Positions 1-6,705 of a stretch of 64,000 nucleotides of DNA are shown here, piece after piece. The notes beneath the pieces are model-generated. The model had not been told where the DNA came from. It saw nothing but the letters and a program-made list of their open reading frames with translations, and searched no databases. Source of the DNA: Plantibacter auratus (GTDB lineage Bacteria; Actinomycetota; Actinomycetes; Actinomycetales; Microbacteriaceae). The stretch lies in the NCBI RefSeq assembly GCF_050587365.1, contig NZ_JBOBFV010000002.1:434001-498000 (forward strand). Direction: 5' to 3'. The translations under genes were made by a program, and so were the position numbers. Position 1 is the stretch's first letter; each line of letters opens with the position of its first letter.

Positions 1-1
1 G

Positions 2-160
2 ATCCGCGAACGTCTCGAGCAGCGGTTCTTCGCCCGGCGGGCCCACCCGATCGTGGTCGAGCTCTCTGCCAACCCGCGCGACGCGGCAGCGATCGGCGCC
101 GCGTCGCTGGTCCTACAAGGCACGATCGCCCCGGGACACGGGCCGGCGCTCACACGCTGA
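2..160 (+). CDS. ROK family protein, C-terminal end (5' partial)
   Basis: Only the last 52 codons are present; the frame is open from base 2 and stops at 158-160. The peptide ends with the sequence GAASLVLQGTIAP, which matches the last strand and helix of ROK sugar kinases and NagC/XylR-type repressors, where a Gly-Ala-Ala-rich helix precedes a short tail. Whether it is a kinase or a repressor with an N-terminal winged helix cannot be told because the start is missing. Its neighbour on the other strand is a secreted GH26 enzyme, so a role in controlling or using mannan-derived sugar is possible, but this is inference from position only. Confidence 0.6.
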   Translation: MRERLEQRFFARRAHPIVVELSANPRDAAAIGAASLVLQGTIAPGHGPALTR

Positions 161-264
161 GTCGCCGGTTCGACGACGGCCCGGCCTCCCAGCTCGTTCA
201 GGAGGTCGCCCCGACGGCCGCGCCATCGTAGCGGGCGCGGACCGACGAGGTCACGGCATCCCGC

Positions 265-1272
265 CTACGGCAGGACCACTTCGCCCTGATTGAACACCCG
301 CGGATGGAAGTACGCGTTCTGGATCTCGGCATTGGAGTTGTTGCCACGCAGTTGCTCCGACCAGATCATGAAGTACGACCAACGCGTCTGCGACTGCAGG
401 AGGTTCGCATCCGGCGCCTTCCCCAACTCCGCGATCGCGATCGGCTTCGTACCGGCGATCGTCTGCATCTGCTGGTAGTCGGCCGCGCTCGGATAGTTCT
501 TGTACCAGACGTCGAGTGAGACCACGTCGACGTAGGAGTTCCCCGGGTAGTAGTTCGCCCACCCTCCCGCCGGGTTGTCCTGCACGTTCCACACCCAGAT
601 CAGGTTGTCGAGCCCCTGCGAGTCGAAGTAGTCACGCATCTGCTGGAAGATCTTCGCCCCGCCGTTCGCTCCCGATCGGCCGCCCCACCAGTTCCAGGTC
701 TCGTTCATCTCATGGAAGGGCCGGAAGAGGACCGGGACTCCGGCGTCCTTGAGCTGCCGCAGATACGGGACGACCTCGGCCATCCGCTGCCGCCAGGTGG
801 TGTTGAGGGCCGTGCCACCCGTGACGATCTGGGTGAACTGCGCGTTGGTGATCTGCGTCTTGACACCGCCGTCGAACTCACAGGTCGAGGGGCCGGTCGG
901 TGAGCATGCATGCCACGTCAACGCGACGAGCGACCCGTTCGCCCACTCGGTCTTCGCCTGATCGATCACTCGCTGACGGTTGGCCGCGTCCTGCGCTCGG
1001 AACATCAGGTCACCGCCCCAGAGACCGGGATACTGACCGGTGATGTCCTTCACTTGCTGGGTGTACTGGCCCGGCGCACTCGCCGGCTCCTTGTTGTGCT
1101 GACCCGACACGACGTTCGAGCCGGTGATCGAACGGAGGTATTGGATCACCGACGCCTTCGTCTTGGCCGGGAACGCCTCAGCGGGTGCCGGTTGCCCGAC
1201 CGCCGCTCCTGCCAAGCCGAGCACGAGCGCGGTGGCGAGCGCCAGTCGTCCGGCACGAACATGTGATTTCAT
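265..1272 (-). CDS. Secreted glycoside hydrolase family 26 (beta-mannanase-like)
   Basis: The 335-residue protein begins with a signal peptide (residues 1 to about 33, with the hydrophobic core ALATALVLGLAGAAVG), so it is exported. The catalytic acid/base is Glu188 in FRPFHEMN and the likely nucleophile is Glu282 in IAELGK, the GH26 pair. Conserved Trp residues (ETWNWWGG, 191-198) would line the substrate cleft. GH26 enzymes mostly cleave beta-1,4-mannans; a few act on other beta-glucans. Two ATGs lie in tandem at 1275 and 1272. The second is chosen because the AGGGAG ribosome site is 6 nt from it and only 3 nt from the first. A dyad upstream (1348-1374) may be its operator. Confidence 0.88.
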   Translation of the reverse strand: MKSHVRAGRLALATALVLGLAGAAVGQPAPAEAFPAKTKASVIQYLRSITGSNVVSGQHNKEPASAPGQYTQQVKDITGQYPGLWGGDLMFRAQDAANRQRVIDQAKTEWANGSLVALTWHACSPTGPSTCEFDGGVKTQITNAQFTQIVTGGTALNTTWRQRMAEVVPYLRQLKDAGVPVLFRPFHEMNETWNWWGGRSGANGGAKIFQQMRDYFDSQGLDNLIWVWNVQDNPAGGWANYYPGNSYVDVVSLDVWYKNYPSAADYQQMQTIAGTKPIAIAELGKAPDANLLQSQTRWSYFMIWSEQLRGNNSNAEIQNAYFHPRVFNQGEVVLP

Positions 1273-1347
1273 CATCGTCTCCCTCTCGCGCTTCCTCGTT
1301 GAAGCGCCGGTCTCAACAGGCTCCCCTGTCTTTCTCCAGAGGTCAAG

Positions 1348-1374
1348 GACTTTCATGACTAATTAATCAAAGTC
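1348..1374. promoter_or_regulatory. Dyad upstream of the GH26 gene (candidate operator)
   Basis: GACTTT (1348-1353) and AAAGTC (1369-1374) form an inverted repeat, and between them lies GACTAATTAATC (1357-1368), itself palindromic except for one position. This AT-rich island stands out in high-GC DNA about 75 bp before the start codon. It fits a ROK- or LacI-type repressor site, but no regulator is proven. Confidence 0.35.
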
Positions 1375-1518
1375 GTCGTCAGGACAGCACAGTGATGACG
1401 AGGTCCACGAGCGCCCACAGGCGGAGGTCGAGAGCCGAGGCCGCCACCCCGGCGCCCAGCTGCAGCCGCACGGACCCGTGAACGTCGCGCTGGTGACGGC
1501 GACCGTCAGCCGCCGGGT

Positions 1519-2082
1519 CTACTCGATCCAGGCGGCAGCGACACCACGCTCGACGAGTCGTCGCCATCCGGACGGCGCTCTCGGGTCGTGACTCGCCGTG
1601 CCCGCCATCCACAACACCGCCATGAGGTCTTCGGTCGTGAAGTCCTGGGAGAGGACACCGGCGGCGTGCGCATCCTCGATGAGTTCCGCCCCGAGGGCCG
1701 TTGACCGATCGCAGGCGTTGATGAGCGCCGTTGCGTCGGGGAACCGCCGGAGCATTGCGTCGTTGAGGGCCGGATCGCTGAGCTGCAGGTCGATCATGCA
1801 GGTGACGAACCTCTCCAGCCGCGCTCGCGGAGTCGGCTCCGCCATGGTCCGTTCTTTGAGCGCGAGGAGCTTCTCCCCCACGACCGCGGGGATGACGGCA
1901 TCGATCAACTGATCGCGCGACCCCACTCGGTTGTAGAGCGTGCCGATGCTCACCCCGGCTGCTTTCGCGATGTCCTCCAACGGAGCGGACAGACCTCGAT
2001 CCGAGAACACCGTCAGCGCCGCCGCGTGCAGTTTCTCGACGTTCGACTGAGCATCGCGACGCAGACTCCGTTCCGCGGTCAT
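1519..2082 (-). CDS. TetR family transcriptional regulator
   Basis: A 187-residue one-domain repressor. The N-terminal helix-turn-helix spans about residues 34-55 (LEDIAKAAGVSIGTLYNRVG), the typical TetR DNA-reading unit, followed by a helical ligand-binding region. ATG 2082 is chosen because AGGAG sits 5 nt upstream; the frame stays open to 2148 but that extension crosses the operators. The gene diverges from two NAD(P)-binding oxidoreductase genes, and two TTGAG-N6-CTCAA palindromes lie between them, so it probably represses both itself and those enzymes. The inducer is unknown. Confidence 0.87.
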   Translation of the reverse strand: MTAERSLRRDAQSNVEKLHAAALTVFSDRGLSAPLEDIAKAAGVSIGTLYNRVGSRDQLIDAVIPAVVGEKLLALKERTMAEPTPRARLERFVTCMIDLQLSDPALNDAMLRRFPDATALINACDRSTALGAELIEDAHAAGVLSQDFTTEDLMAVLWMAGTASHDPRAPSGWRRLVERGVAAAWIE

Positions 2083-2099
2083 GCTGGCTCCTATGGATA

Positions 2100-2148
2100 T
2101 TGAGGGTGGTCTCAAGTTATGCTCGAGCTTGTTTGAGGACACCCTCAA
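2100..2148. promoter_or_regulatory. Twin TTGAG-N6-CTCAA operators
   Basis: Two 16-bp palindromes, at 2100-2115 and 2133-2148, share TTGAG-N6-CTCAA. The second extends to a perfect TTGAGG/CCTCAA. Their centres are 33 bp apart, about three helical turns. They lie in the divergent promoter region of the TetR gene and the SDR gene, where an autoregulating TetR dimer would bind twice on the same DNA face. Confidence 0.6.
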
Positions 2149-2202
2149 CTTAGCTCAACGACGCAACGCCCCACGAACCCGTGGGATTCGAAAGGACACA
2201 TC

Positions 2203-2868
2203 ATGCCGCTCATCACCATCATCGGAGCCGGCCCAGGCCTCGGCCTCGAGATCGCCCGCGCCTTCGGACGCAGGGGCTTCGACGTCGCGCTGGTCGCACG
2301 AACGCAGTCCAAGCTCGACTCGCTCGCCCAGACCCTCGCGGGCGAAGGCATCACCGCTCACGGGTTCGCTGCCGACATCAGCCGACCGGACACCGTCACC
2401 GCCGCCCTGCGTTCGATCACGGACACGCTTGGCCCGATCGACGTGCTCGAGTTCTCGCCCGCGGACCCGTCCCTCACGCCCGTCGACGTCCTCGAGGTGA
2501 CGATGGAGAACCTGCAACCACAGATCGACTTCTATCTCGGGGGCGCGCTCGCCGCCGTCGGGACAGTGCTGCCGGACATGATCGCAGCAGGCAAGGGGAC
2601 CGTCCTCATCACGACCGGCGGCGGATCCATCAGCCCCATGCCCTTCCTCGGCAACGTGAACATCGCCGCAGCGGGACTTCGCAACTGGGCCCTCAACCTG
2701 CACAACGCACTGCAACCGAAGGGCGTCTACGTCGCACACCTGGGCATCACCGCACTCATCGGAGGCGGCCACCCCGACGCCGAGCCCGAGGTCATCGCGG
2801 AGGCCCTGGCGCAGTTGCACGACGAGCGTCAGCAGGCCGAGCTGCACTACGTCGCCTACAACGGCTGA
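2203..2868 (+). CDS. Atypical short-chain dehydrogenase/reductase-like protein
   Basis: This 221-residue protein opens with the nucleotide-binding motif GAGPGLG (8-14), a variant of the SDR TGxxxGxG loop. The rest follows the Rossmann pattern (VALVAR, AADISRPDTV). The catalytic YxxxK is not visible: the equivalent helix reads NIAAAGLRNWALNLH, with no Tyr or Lys in the right places. It may therefore be a poor dehydrogenase, a binding protein, or use other residues. AAGGA lies 6 nt before the ATG. It diverges from the TetR gene, is followed after 26 nt by a second Rossmann gene, and is probably controlled by the twin operators upstream. Confidence 0.78.
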   Translation: MPLITIIGAGPGLGLEIARAFGRRGFDVALVARTQSKLDSLAQTLAGEGITAHGFAADISRPDTVTAALRSITDTLGPIDVLEFSPADPSLTPVDVLEVTMENLQPQIDFYLGGALAAVGTVLPDMIAAGKGTVLITTGGGSISPMPFLGNVNIAAAGLRNWALNLHNALQPKGVYVAHLGITALIGGGHPDAEPEVIAEALAQLHDERQQAELHYVAYNG

Positions 2869-2894
2869 CCCACAGGCTTCGCAAGGGAGACGTC

Positions 2895-3527
2895 ATGAAG
2901 CTGATCATCTTCGGCGCCACCGGGCGCACCGGTATCCGCCTGGTCGAACAGGCACTCGCCGCCGGGCATGACGTGGTGGCGTTCATCCGCAATCCGGCGA
3001 AGCTCGACCTGCGCCACGACCGACTGCGGGTCGTGCAGGGCGAGCTGACCGACGCGGTCGCCGTTGAGGACGTCGTGCGCGGTGCCGACGCCGTCCTGGC
3101 CACCCTGACGCCGCAGATCGTCGGCGGGTCCAAGGACCTGCCCGTCGCAGCCGGAACGCGCAACATCGTGGCCGCGATGCGCGCGCACGGGGTCCGCCGA
3201 CTCGTCTTCAGTTGGGGGCCGAGCATTCTGATCCCCCGCAGCCCGCTGATGCGGGCATTGAGCAGAGCGAGCTACGCCCTGCTCAGGTTGGGGCCCGAGT
3301 CCACCGAGGTGGGCGAGGCCATTCGCGGCTCTGATCGCGACTGGACGACCGTGGTCGTCACGATGCCCCACGACAAGCCCGGAACGGGAACGGTCAGGGT
3401 GCGCACCGCGAGCGGATCCGGCGACCGGGTCCGTTTGCGCATCGCTCGCACCGACCTCGCCCGGTTCATGCTCGCCCAGGCCGATGACCTGCGATACGCC
3501 CAGCAGGAGCTCCGGATCAGCAACTGA
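2895..3527 (+). CDS. NAD(P)H-binding NmrA/SDR-like reductase
   Basis: A 210-residue atypical SDR of the NAD(P)H-binding class, with the dinucleotide motif GATGRTG at 7-13 and no classical catalytic tetrad. These proteins act as flavin/quinone reductases or redox sensors. ATG 2895 is preceded by AAGGGAG. A longer in-frame opening to 2181 is only a shadow of the upstream gene. The 26-nt gap after the preceding SDR gene indicates one operon under the TetR protein encoded on the other strand. Confidence 0.82.
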   Translation: MKLIIFGATGRTGIRLVEQALAAGHDVVAFIRNPAKLDLRHDRLRVVQGELTDAVAVEDVVRGADAVLATLTPQIVGGSKDLPVAAGTRNIVAAMRAHGVRRLVFSWGPSILIPRSPLMRALSRASYALLRLGPESTEVGEAIRGSDRDWTTVVVTMPHDKPGTGTVRVRTASGSGDRVRLRIARTDLARFMLAQADDLRYAQQELRISN

Positions 3528-3606
3528 CAACGCTGCTCCATGCCCCGCTGACGGCGATCCCGACATCCGGCCGTGGTGGCCCAGAGCGTGCGGGCCGCCA
3601 TGCCGC

Positions 3607-3960
3607 TCAGCGCGGCAACGGTCGCAGCTGATCCTCGGTCACGGGGAAGGAGACCTCGTAGTACAGCTGCGTGGCGGTCATGTCGCCCCAGTCGTCCTTC
3701 TTCACTCGAATCCCGGCGGTCGAGACCTCGGCGATCCGAACCCGCAACCAGGAGCCGTCCTCCAGACGAAGCTCGTGCGGGTCGGCCAGATAGCCCATGC
3801 CGATCTCGTCGAGCGCCTCCTCGGCATGGAACCAATCCAGCGCATCGGTTCGCTGGCGCCCCAGGAGATCGATGACGACGAACCCCTCACCGACAGGCTT
3901 CATCCACCCCAGCCGCTCTCGGTCCTCCGAGCGCCGATGTTCGATCCAGTCCGGTTCCAT
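3607..3960 (-). CDS. Conserved hypothetical protein (117 aa)
   Basis: A soluble, acidic 117-residue protein with no recognised catalytic motif. It has alternating beta-strand-like segments (GEGFVVIDLLG, SWLRVRIAEVSTAGIRVKKDD, QLYYEVSFPV), suggesting a small beta-barrel. Start ATG 3960 is chosen over an upstream ATG at 3990 because homologous-looking sequence begins at MEPDWIEHRR. It converges with the NmrA-like gene. Function unknown. Confidence 0.6.
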   Translation of the reverse strand: MEPDWIEHRRSEDRERLGWMKPVGEGFVVIDLLGRQRTDALDWFHAEEALDEIGMGYLADPHELRLEDGSWLRVRIAEVSTAGIRVKKDDWGDMTATQLYYEVSFPVTEDQLRPLPR

Positions 3961-4030
3961 GCAGCGAGCGTAACGGCCAGCGAGGAACAACGACTGACGG
4001 AGGACTGACCGAACGCCAGCCCGCCAACGG

Positions 4031-4066
4031 CACGAGGGGGCCGACTCGAAAGCCGGCCCCCTCGTG
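4031..4066. terminator. Perfect 13-bp hairpin downstream of the His-rich gene
   Basis: CACGAGGGGGCCG (4031-4043) pairs exactly with 4054-4066 around a 10-nt loop. It lies 20 nt past the stop of the minus-strand His-rich gene. It has no strong U tract, so it could be a bidirectional hairpin terminator or an mRNA 3' stabiliser. Confidence 0.65.
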
Positions 4067-4086
4067 CGTCGTGCGACGACGAGTGA

Positions 4087-4383
4087 TCAGTGCTCGTCGT
4101 AGTGCTCGCCGTGCGCCGCGTGCTGGTGGCCGTCGTGCACGTAGTCGACGTGACCGTCGTGGTCGACGGCGTCGTGACCGCATGCCGCACCGTGCTCGTG
4201 GTCGGCGACGGTGTGCTCGGCGACGCTCTCGTGCTCGTCGTAGTGACCGTCATGCAGGGCGTGGTGGTGCGTGCCGTGCACGTAGTCGGTGTGGTCGTCG
4301 TGCTGGACGGCCTCGTGGCCGCAGTCCGTTCCGTGCTCGTGCTCGGTGACGGAGTGCTCGGCGTGGATGTCAGTCGTGCTCAT
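4087..4383 (-). CDS. Histidine-rich metal-binding protein made of two 38-residue repeats
   Basis: The 98-residue protein contains 26 His, many Asp/Glu and two Cys. It is built from two 38-residue repeats (14-51 and 61-98). Each begins with xHEHGxxCGH, contains DYVH near the middle and ends HYDEH. There is no signal peptide or membrane segment, so it is probably cytosolic. Such composition suits zinc (or nickel/cobalt) buffering. The next gene upstream is a zinc-sensor-like ArsR repressor, which makes metal-responsive expression likely. ATG 4383 has AAAGG 6 nt upstream; the open frame to 4449 lacks a better site. Metal identity is inferred. Confidence 0.75.
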   Translation of the reverse strand: MSTTDIHAEHSVTEHEHGTDCGHEAVQHDDHTDYVHGTHHHALHDGHYDEHESVAEHTVADHEHGAACGHDAVDHDGHVDYVHDGHQHAAHGEHYDEH

Positions 4384-4447
4384 GGTTGCCTTTCGAAGGA
4401 AGAGATCGGGTGTCGCGACGGGCGGCGACGCGTCATCAGTACATCTC

Positions 4448-4500
4448 ATTCATAAGCGAATTGCAATACATGCAGCTAATCGATAGTGGTTCTCGCTATC
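4448..4500. promoter_or_regulatory. AT-rich promoter/operator region of the His-rich gene
   Basis: The gap between the ArsR-type gene and the His-rich gene is unusually AT-rich. It holds ATTC-N6-GAAT (4448-4461) and GATAG-N9-CTATC (4482-4500, overlapping the ArsR stop). ArsR/SmtB repressors bind short imperfect inverted repeats in such places, so one of these is a candidate zinc-sensor site. Confidence 0.35.
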
Positions 4501-4777
4501 CCTCGAGCGCGTGCTGCACGGCATCGTCGACGATGTGCGAGACGTGCACGTCAGCGACGTCGTAGTGCGCCTCTCGACCGATCCGCTGCACGGAGACGAG
4601 GCCGGCTGATCGCAGCGTCCGCAGATGCTGCGAGACCAACGGCTGCGACAACTGGCTCTGTTCCGCGAGCTGACCGACCGTGGACGTACCGCTTGCCAGG
4701 ATGCGCAGCAACCGCAGCCGCGAGGATGAGGACAGCGCCTTGAACAACTCGGCAGCGGGTTCGAGATCCTCGTTCAT
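4496..4777 (-). CDS. ArsR/SmtB family zinc-type metal sensor
   Basis: A 93-residue winged-helix repressor. The recognition helix is SQPLVSQHLRTL (44-55). The last helix contains Asp76, His78, His89 and Glu92, exactly the DxH-x10-HxxE alpha-5 metal site known from zinc/cobalt/nickel sensors such as SmtB, CzrA and NmtR; the alpha-3N Cys pair of cadmium/lead sensors is absent. It should release DNA when zinc binds. No Shine-Dalgarno is seen; TTATAT ends 6 nt before the ATG, suggesting leaderless translation. The His-rich gene follows on the same strand and a TSUP permease diverges. Confidence 0.85.
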   Translation of the reverse strand: MNEDLEPAAELFKALSSSSRLRLLRILASGTSTVGQLAEQSQLSQPLVSQHLRTLRSAGLVSVQRIGREAHYDVADVHVSHIVDDAVQHALEG

Positions 4778-4796
4778 CTGTACATATAAGCAGATG
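4775..4796. promoter_or_regulatory. Inverted repeat over the ArsR-type gene start
   Basis: CATCTG (4775-4780) and CAGATG (4791-4796) form an inverted repeat with a 10-nt spacer holding the AT-rich -10-like box. It overlaps the start codon of the sensor gene and fits an autoregulatory ArsR/SmtB operator. Confidence 0.4.
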
Positions 4797-4884
4797 TGAA
4801 TGCATCAGGATCGCCTGAATCCTCGAAGACGCCGTTCGACGTCCGCCCGCTGGATCGTCACTCTGACGATTAGGCTGGGCGACT

Positions 4885-5706
4885 GTGCTCGATGGACCGC
4901 TGATCGCCGAATGGCTCCCCGTCTCGGTGGCCGCGCTCGTCCTCCTCCTCGTCGCGGCGGGAGTGGCCGGCTGGGTCGACGCGGTCGTCGGCGGCGGCGG
5001 ACTCATCCAGTTGCCCGCGCTCGTCATCGCCGTTCCGAGCGACGTCGCGACCCCGTTCATCCTGGGCACGAACAAGCTGTCGTCGTTCTTCGGCACCCTC
5101 TCGGCGAGCTGGGTGTACCTGCGCAAGATCAGGGTGCAGCTCGTGCTGCTGGCGCCTCTCGTCGCCGGGGCCTACGCCGGGTCGACCGTCGGTGCCGCCT
5201 TATCGCGGTACGTCCCTCGGGAGGTGTTGACGCCCATCGTGCTCGTGGCCGTGATCGCCGTGGCGCTGTACACCCTCTTCAAGCCGACCATGGGCCTGCA
5301 CCACGAACCCCGCCACGACCGCGCCACCGCCGTCGCCTGGCGGGCGGCGATGATCGGCCTGCTGGTGGGCTTCTACGACGGCATCCTCGGACCGGGAACG
5401 GGTTCGTTCTTCGTCATCCTCATCGTCGGCGTGCTGGGGTACGGCTTCCTGCAAGCCAGCGTGAACGCGAAGATCGCCAACCTCACCACGAACCTCGCTG
5501 CCCTCGTCGTGTACGGGGTGCACGGCGAGGTCCTGCTCGCGCTCGGTCTCGCCATGGCCGTGATGAACATCACCGGCGGGTTCATCGGCGCCCGGATGGC
5601 TACGAGTCGCGGAAGCGGCTTCGTGCGGATCGTGTTCCTGGTGACCCTGTCCATCCTCATCGTGAAGCTGGCCTGGGACACCGTGGCGCAGTTCACTGGT
5701 TCATGA
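4885..5706 (+). CDS. TSUP (TauE/SafE) family membrane permease
   Basis: A 273-residue integral membrane protein with about eight hydrophobic segments arranged as two similar halves. Each half carries the family's glycine-rich turn (GWVDAVVGGGGLIQLPAL at 29-46, and GFYDGILGPGTGSFF in the second half). TSUP proteins move sulfite, organosulfonates or other small anions. It starts at GTG 4885, with TAGGCT 8 nt upstream suggesting a leaderless message. It diverges from the zinc-sensor-like gene, so metal-linked regulation is possible, but the substrate is not indicated. Its 3' end overlaps the convergent hydrolase gene by 6 bp. Confidence 0.82.
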   Translation: MLDGPLIAEWLPVSVAALVLLLVAAGVAGWVDAVVGGGGLIQLPALVIAVPSDVATPFILGTNKLSSFFGTLSASWVYLRKIRVQLVLLAPLVAGAYAGSTVGAALSRYVPREVLTPIVLVAVIAVALYTLFKPTMGLHHEPRHDRATAVAWRAAMIGLLVGFYDGILGPGTGSFFVILIVGVLGYGFLQASVNAKIANLTTNLAALVVYGVHGEVLLALGLAMAVMNITGGFIGARMATSRGSGFVRIVFLVTLSILIVKLAWDTVAQFTGS

Positions 5707-6705
5707 TGCACCCGGCAGAGCGACCTCGCCGGCGGGTGTTCCGAGCAGTCGCCGCGTCCAGTCGGCCAGGGCCGAGATGGCGGCCCGCGAGATGGCGGCA
5801 TTCGGCACCATGCTCGTGAAGCCGTGGAACGCCCCCGGCCAGACGTGCAGTTCCGCGTCGCCACCCGCAGCCCACATCGCGCTGGCGTAGGCGACCGTCT
5901 CGTCACGGAACACCTCGGCGCTGCCACAGTCGATGTAGGTGCGTGGAAGGCCGACGAGGTCGGTCGCCCGCGCCGGTGCGGCGGAGATCGACACGTCTTC
6001 ACCGGCACGGCGGGGTCCGAGGTACGCGTCCCAGCCGAACCGGGTCATCTGCCGATCTGCGACCCCGACCCCGTCGATCTGCTTCGTCGACACGGTGGCA
6101 TCGCGGTCGTCGAGCATGGGCGAGACGAGGATCTGCCCGAACAGGGCCGGCCCGCGGCGGTCCCGGGCGAGCAGGGCGGTGCCGGCCGCGAGCCCGCCGC
6201 CAGCGCTCTGCCCGGCGATCACGATGCGGTCCGGGTCGATACCGAGTTCATCCGCGTGCTCCGCGACCCACACGAGTCCGGCATAGCAGTCCTCCACCGG
6301 GTACGGGTCGGGGTACTCGGGGGCGAGGCGGTAGTCGACGCTGATGAGCACCACGTCGTGGTCGTTCAGGAGCCAGTCGTCGTAGGACTCGAGGTTGCCG
6401 AGGTGATGGCCGAACATCATCCCGCCGCCGTGGATCGTGTAGACCGCCGTCGTCGCGCCCGAGCGCCCGATCCGCTGGATGACAGCGAGCGTGATCGGAT
6501 CCCCGAGATGGCCGGGCACCGTCAGTGAGCGCCGCTCGAACCCCCGGGAGCGCAGCCGTTCGTCGAGGGCCTCCTCGGTCGTCTCGAGGCTGCGCATCCT
6601 CGGGAGCATCTCGGTCGTCAGGGTGAACGGTCCGCGCGCCTCGAGCGCGGCGAGGAACGGGACCAGTTCGGGGTCGAAGGGCGGGCGGGGCGAGAGATCA
6701 GACAT
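5701..6705 (-). CDS. Alpha/beta hydrolase, hormone-sensitive lipase family
   Basis: A 334-residue cytosolic esterase-type enzyme. The oxyanion-hole motif HGGG is at 92-95, the nucleophile elbow GQSAGG at 165-170 (Ser167), and a C-terminal HGF carries the likely catalytic His. These features define the HSL branch of the alpha/beta hydrolase-3 group, which hydrolyses short acyl esters. The start ATG 6705 lies inside the end of the upstream MFS gene (8-bp overlap), so the two are translated together; the hydrolase may act on, or detoxify, what the exporter handles. Confidence 0.87.
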   Translation of the reverse strand: MSDLSPRPPFDPELVPFLAALEARGPFTLTTEMLPRMRSLETTEEALDERLRSRGFERRSLTVPGHLGDPITLAVIQRIGRSGATTAVYTIHGGGMMFGHHLGNLESYDDWLLNDHDVVLISVDYRLAPEYPDPYPVEDCYAGLVWVAEHADELGIDPDRIVIAGQSAGGGLAAGTALLARDRRGPALFGQILVSPMLDDRDATVSTKQIDGVGVADRQMTRFGWDAYLGPRRAGEDVSISAAPARATDLVGLPRTYIDCGSAEVFRDETVAYASAMWAAGGDAELHVWPGAFHGFTSMVPNAAISRAAISALADWTRRLLGTPAGEVALPGAS

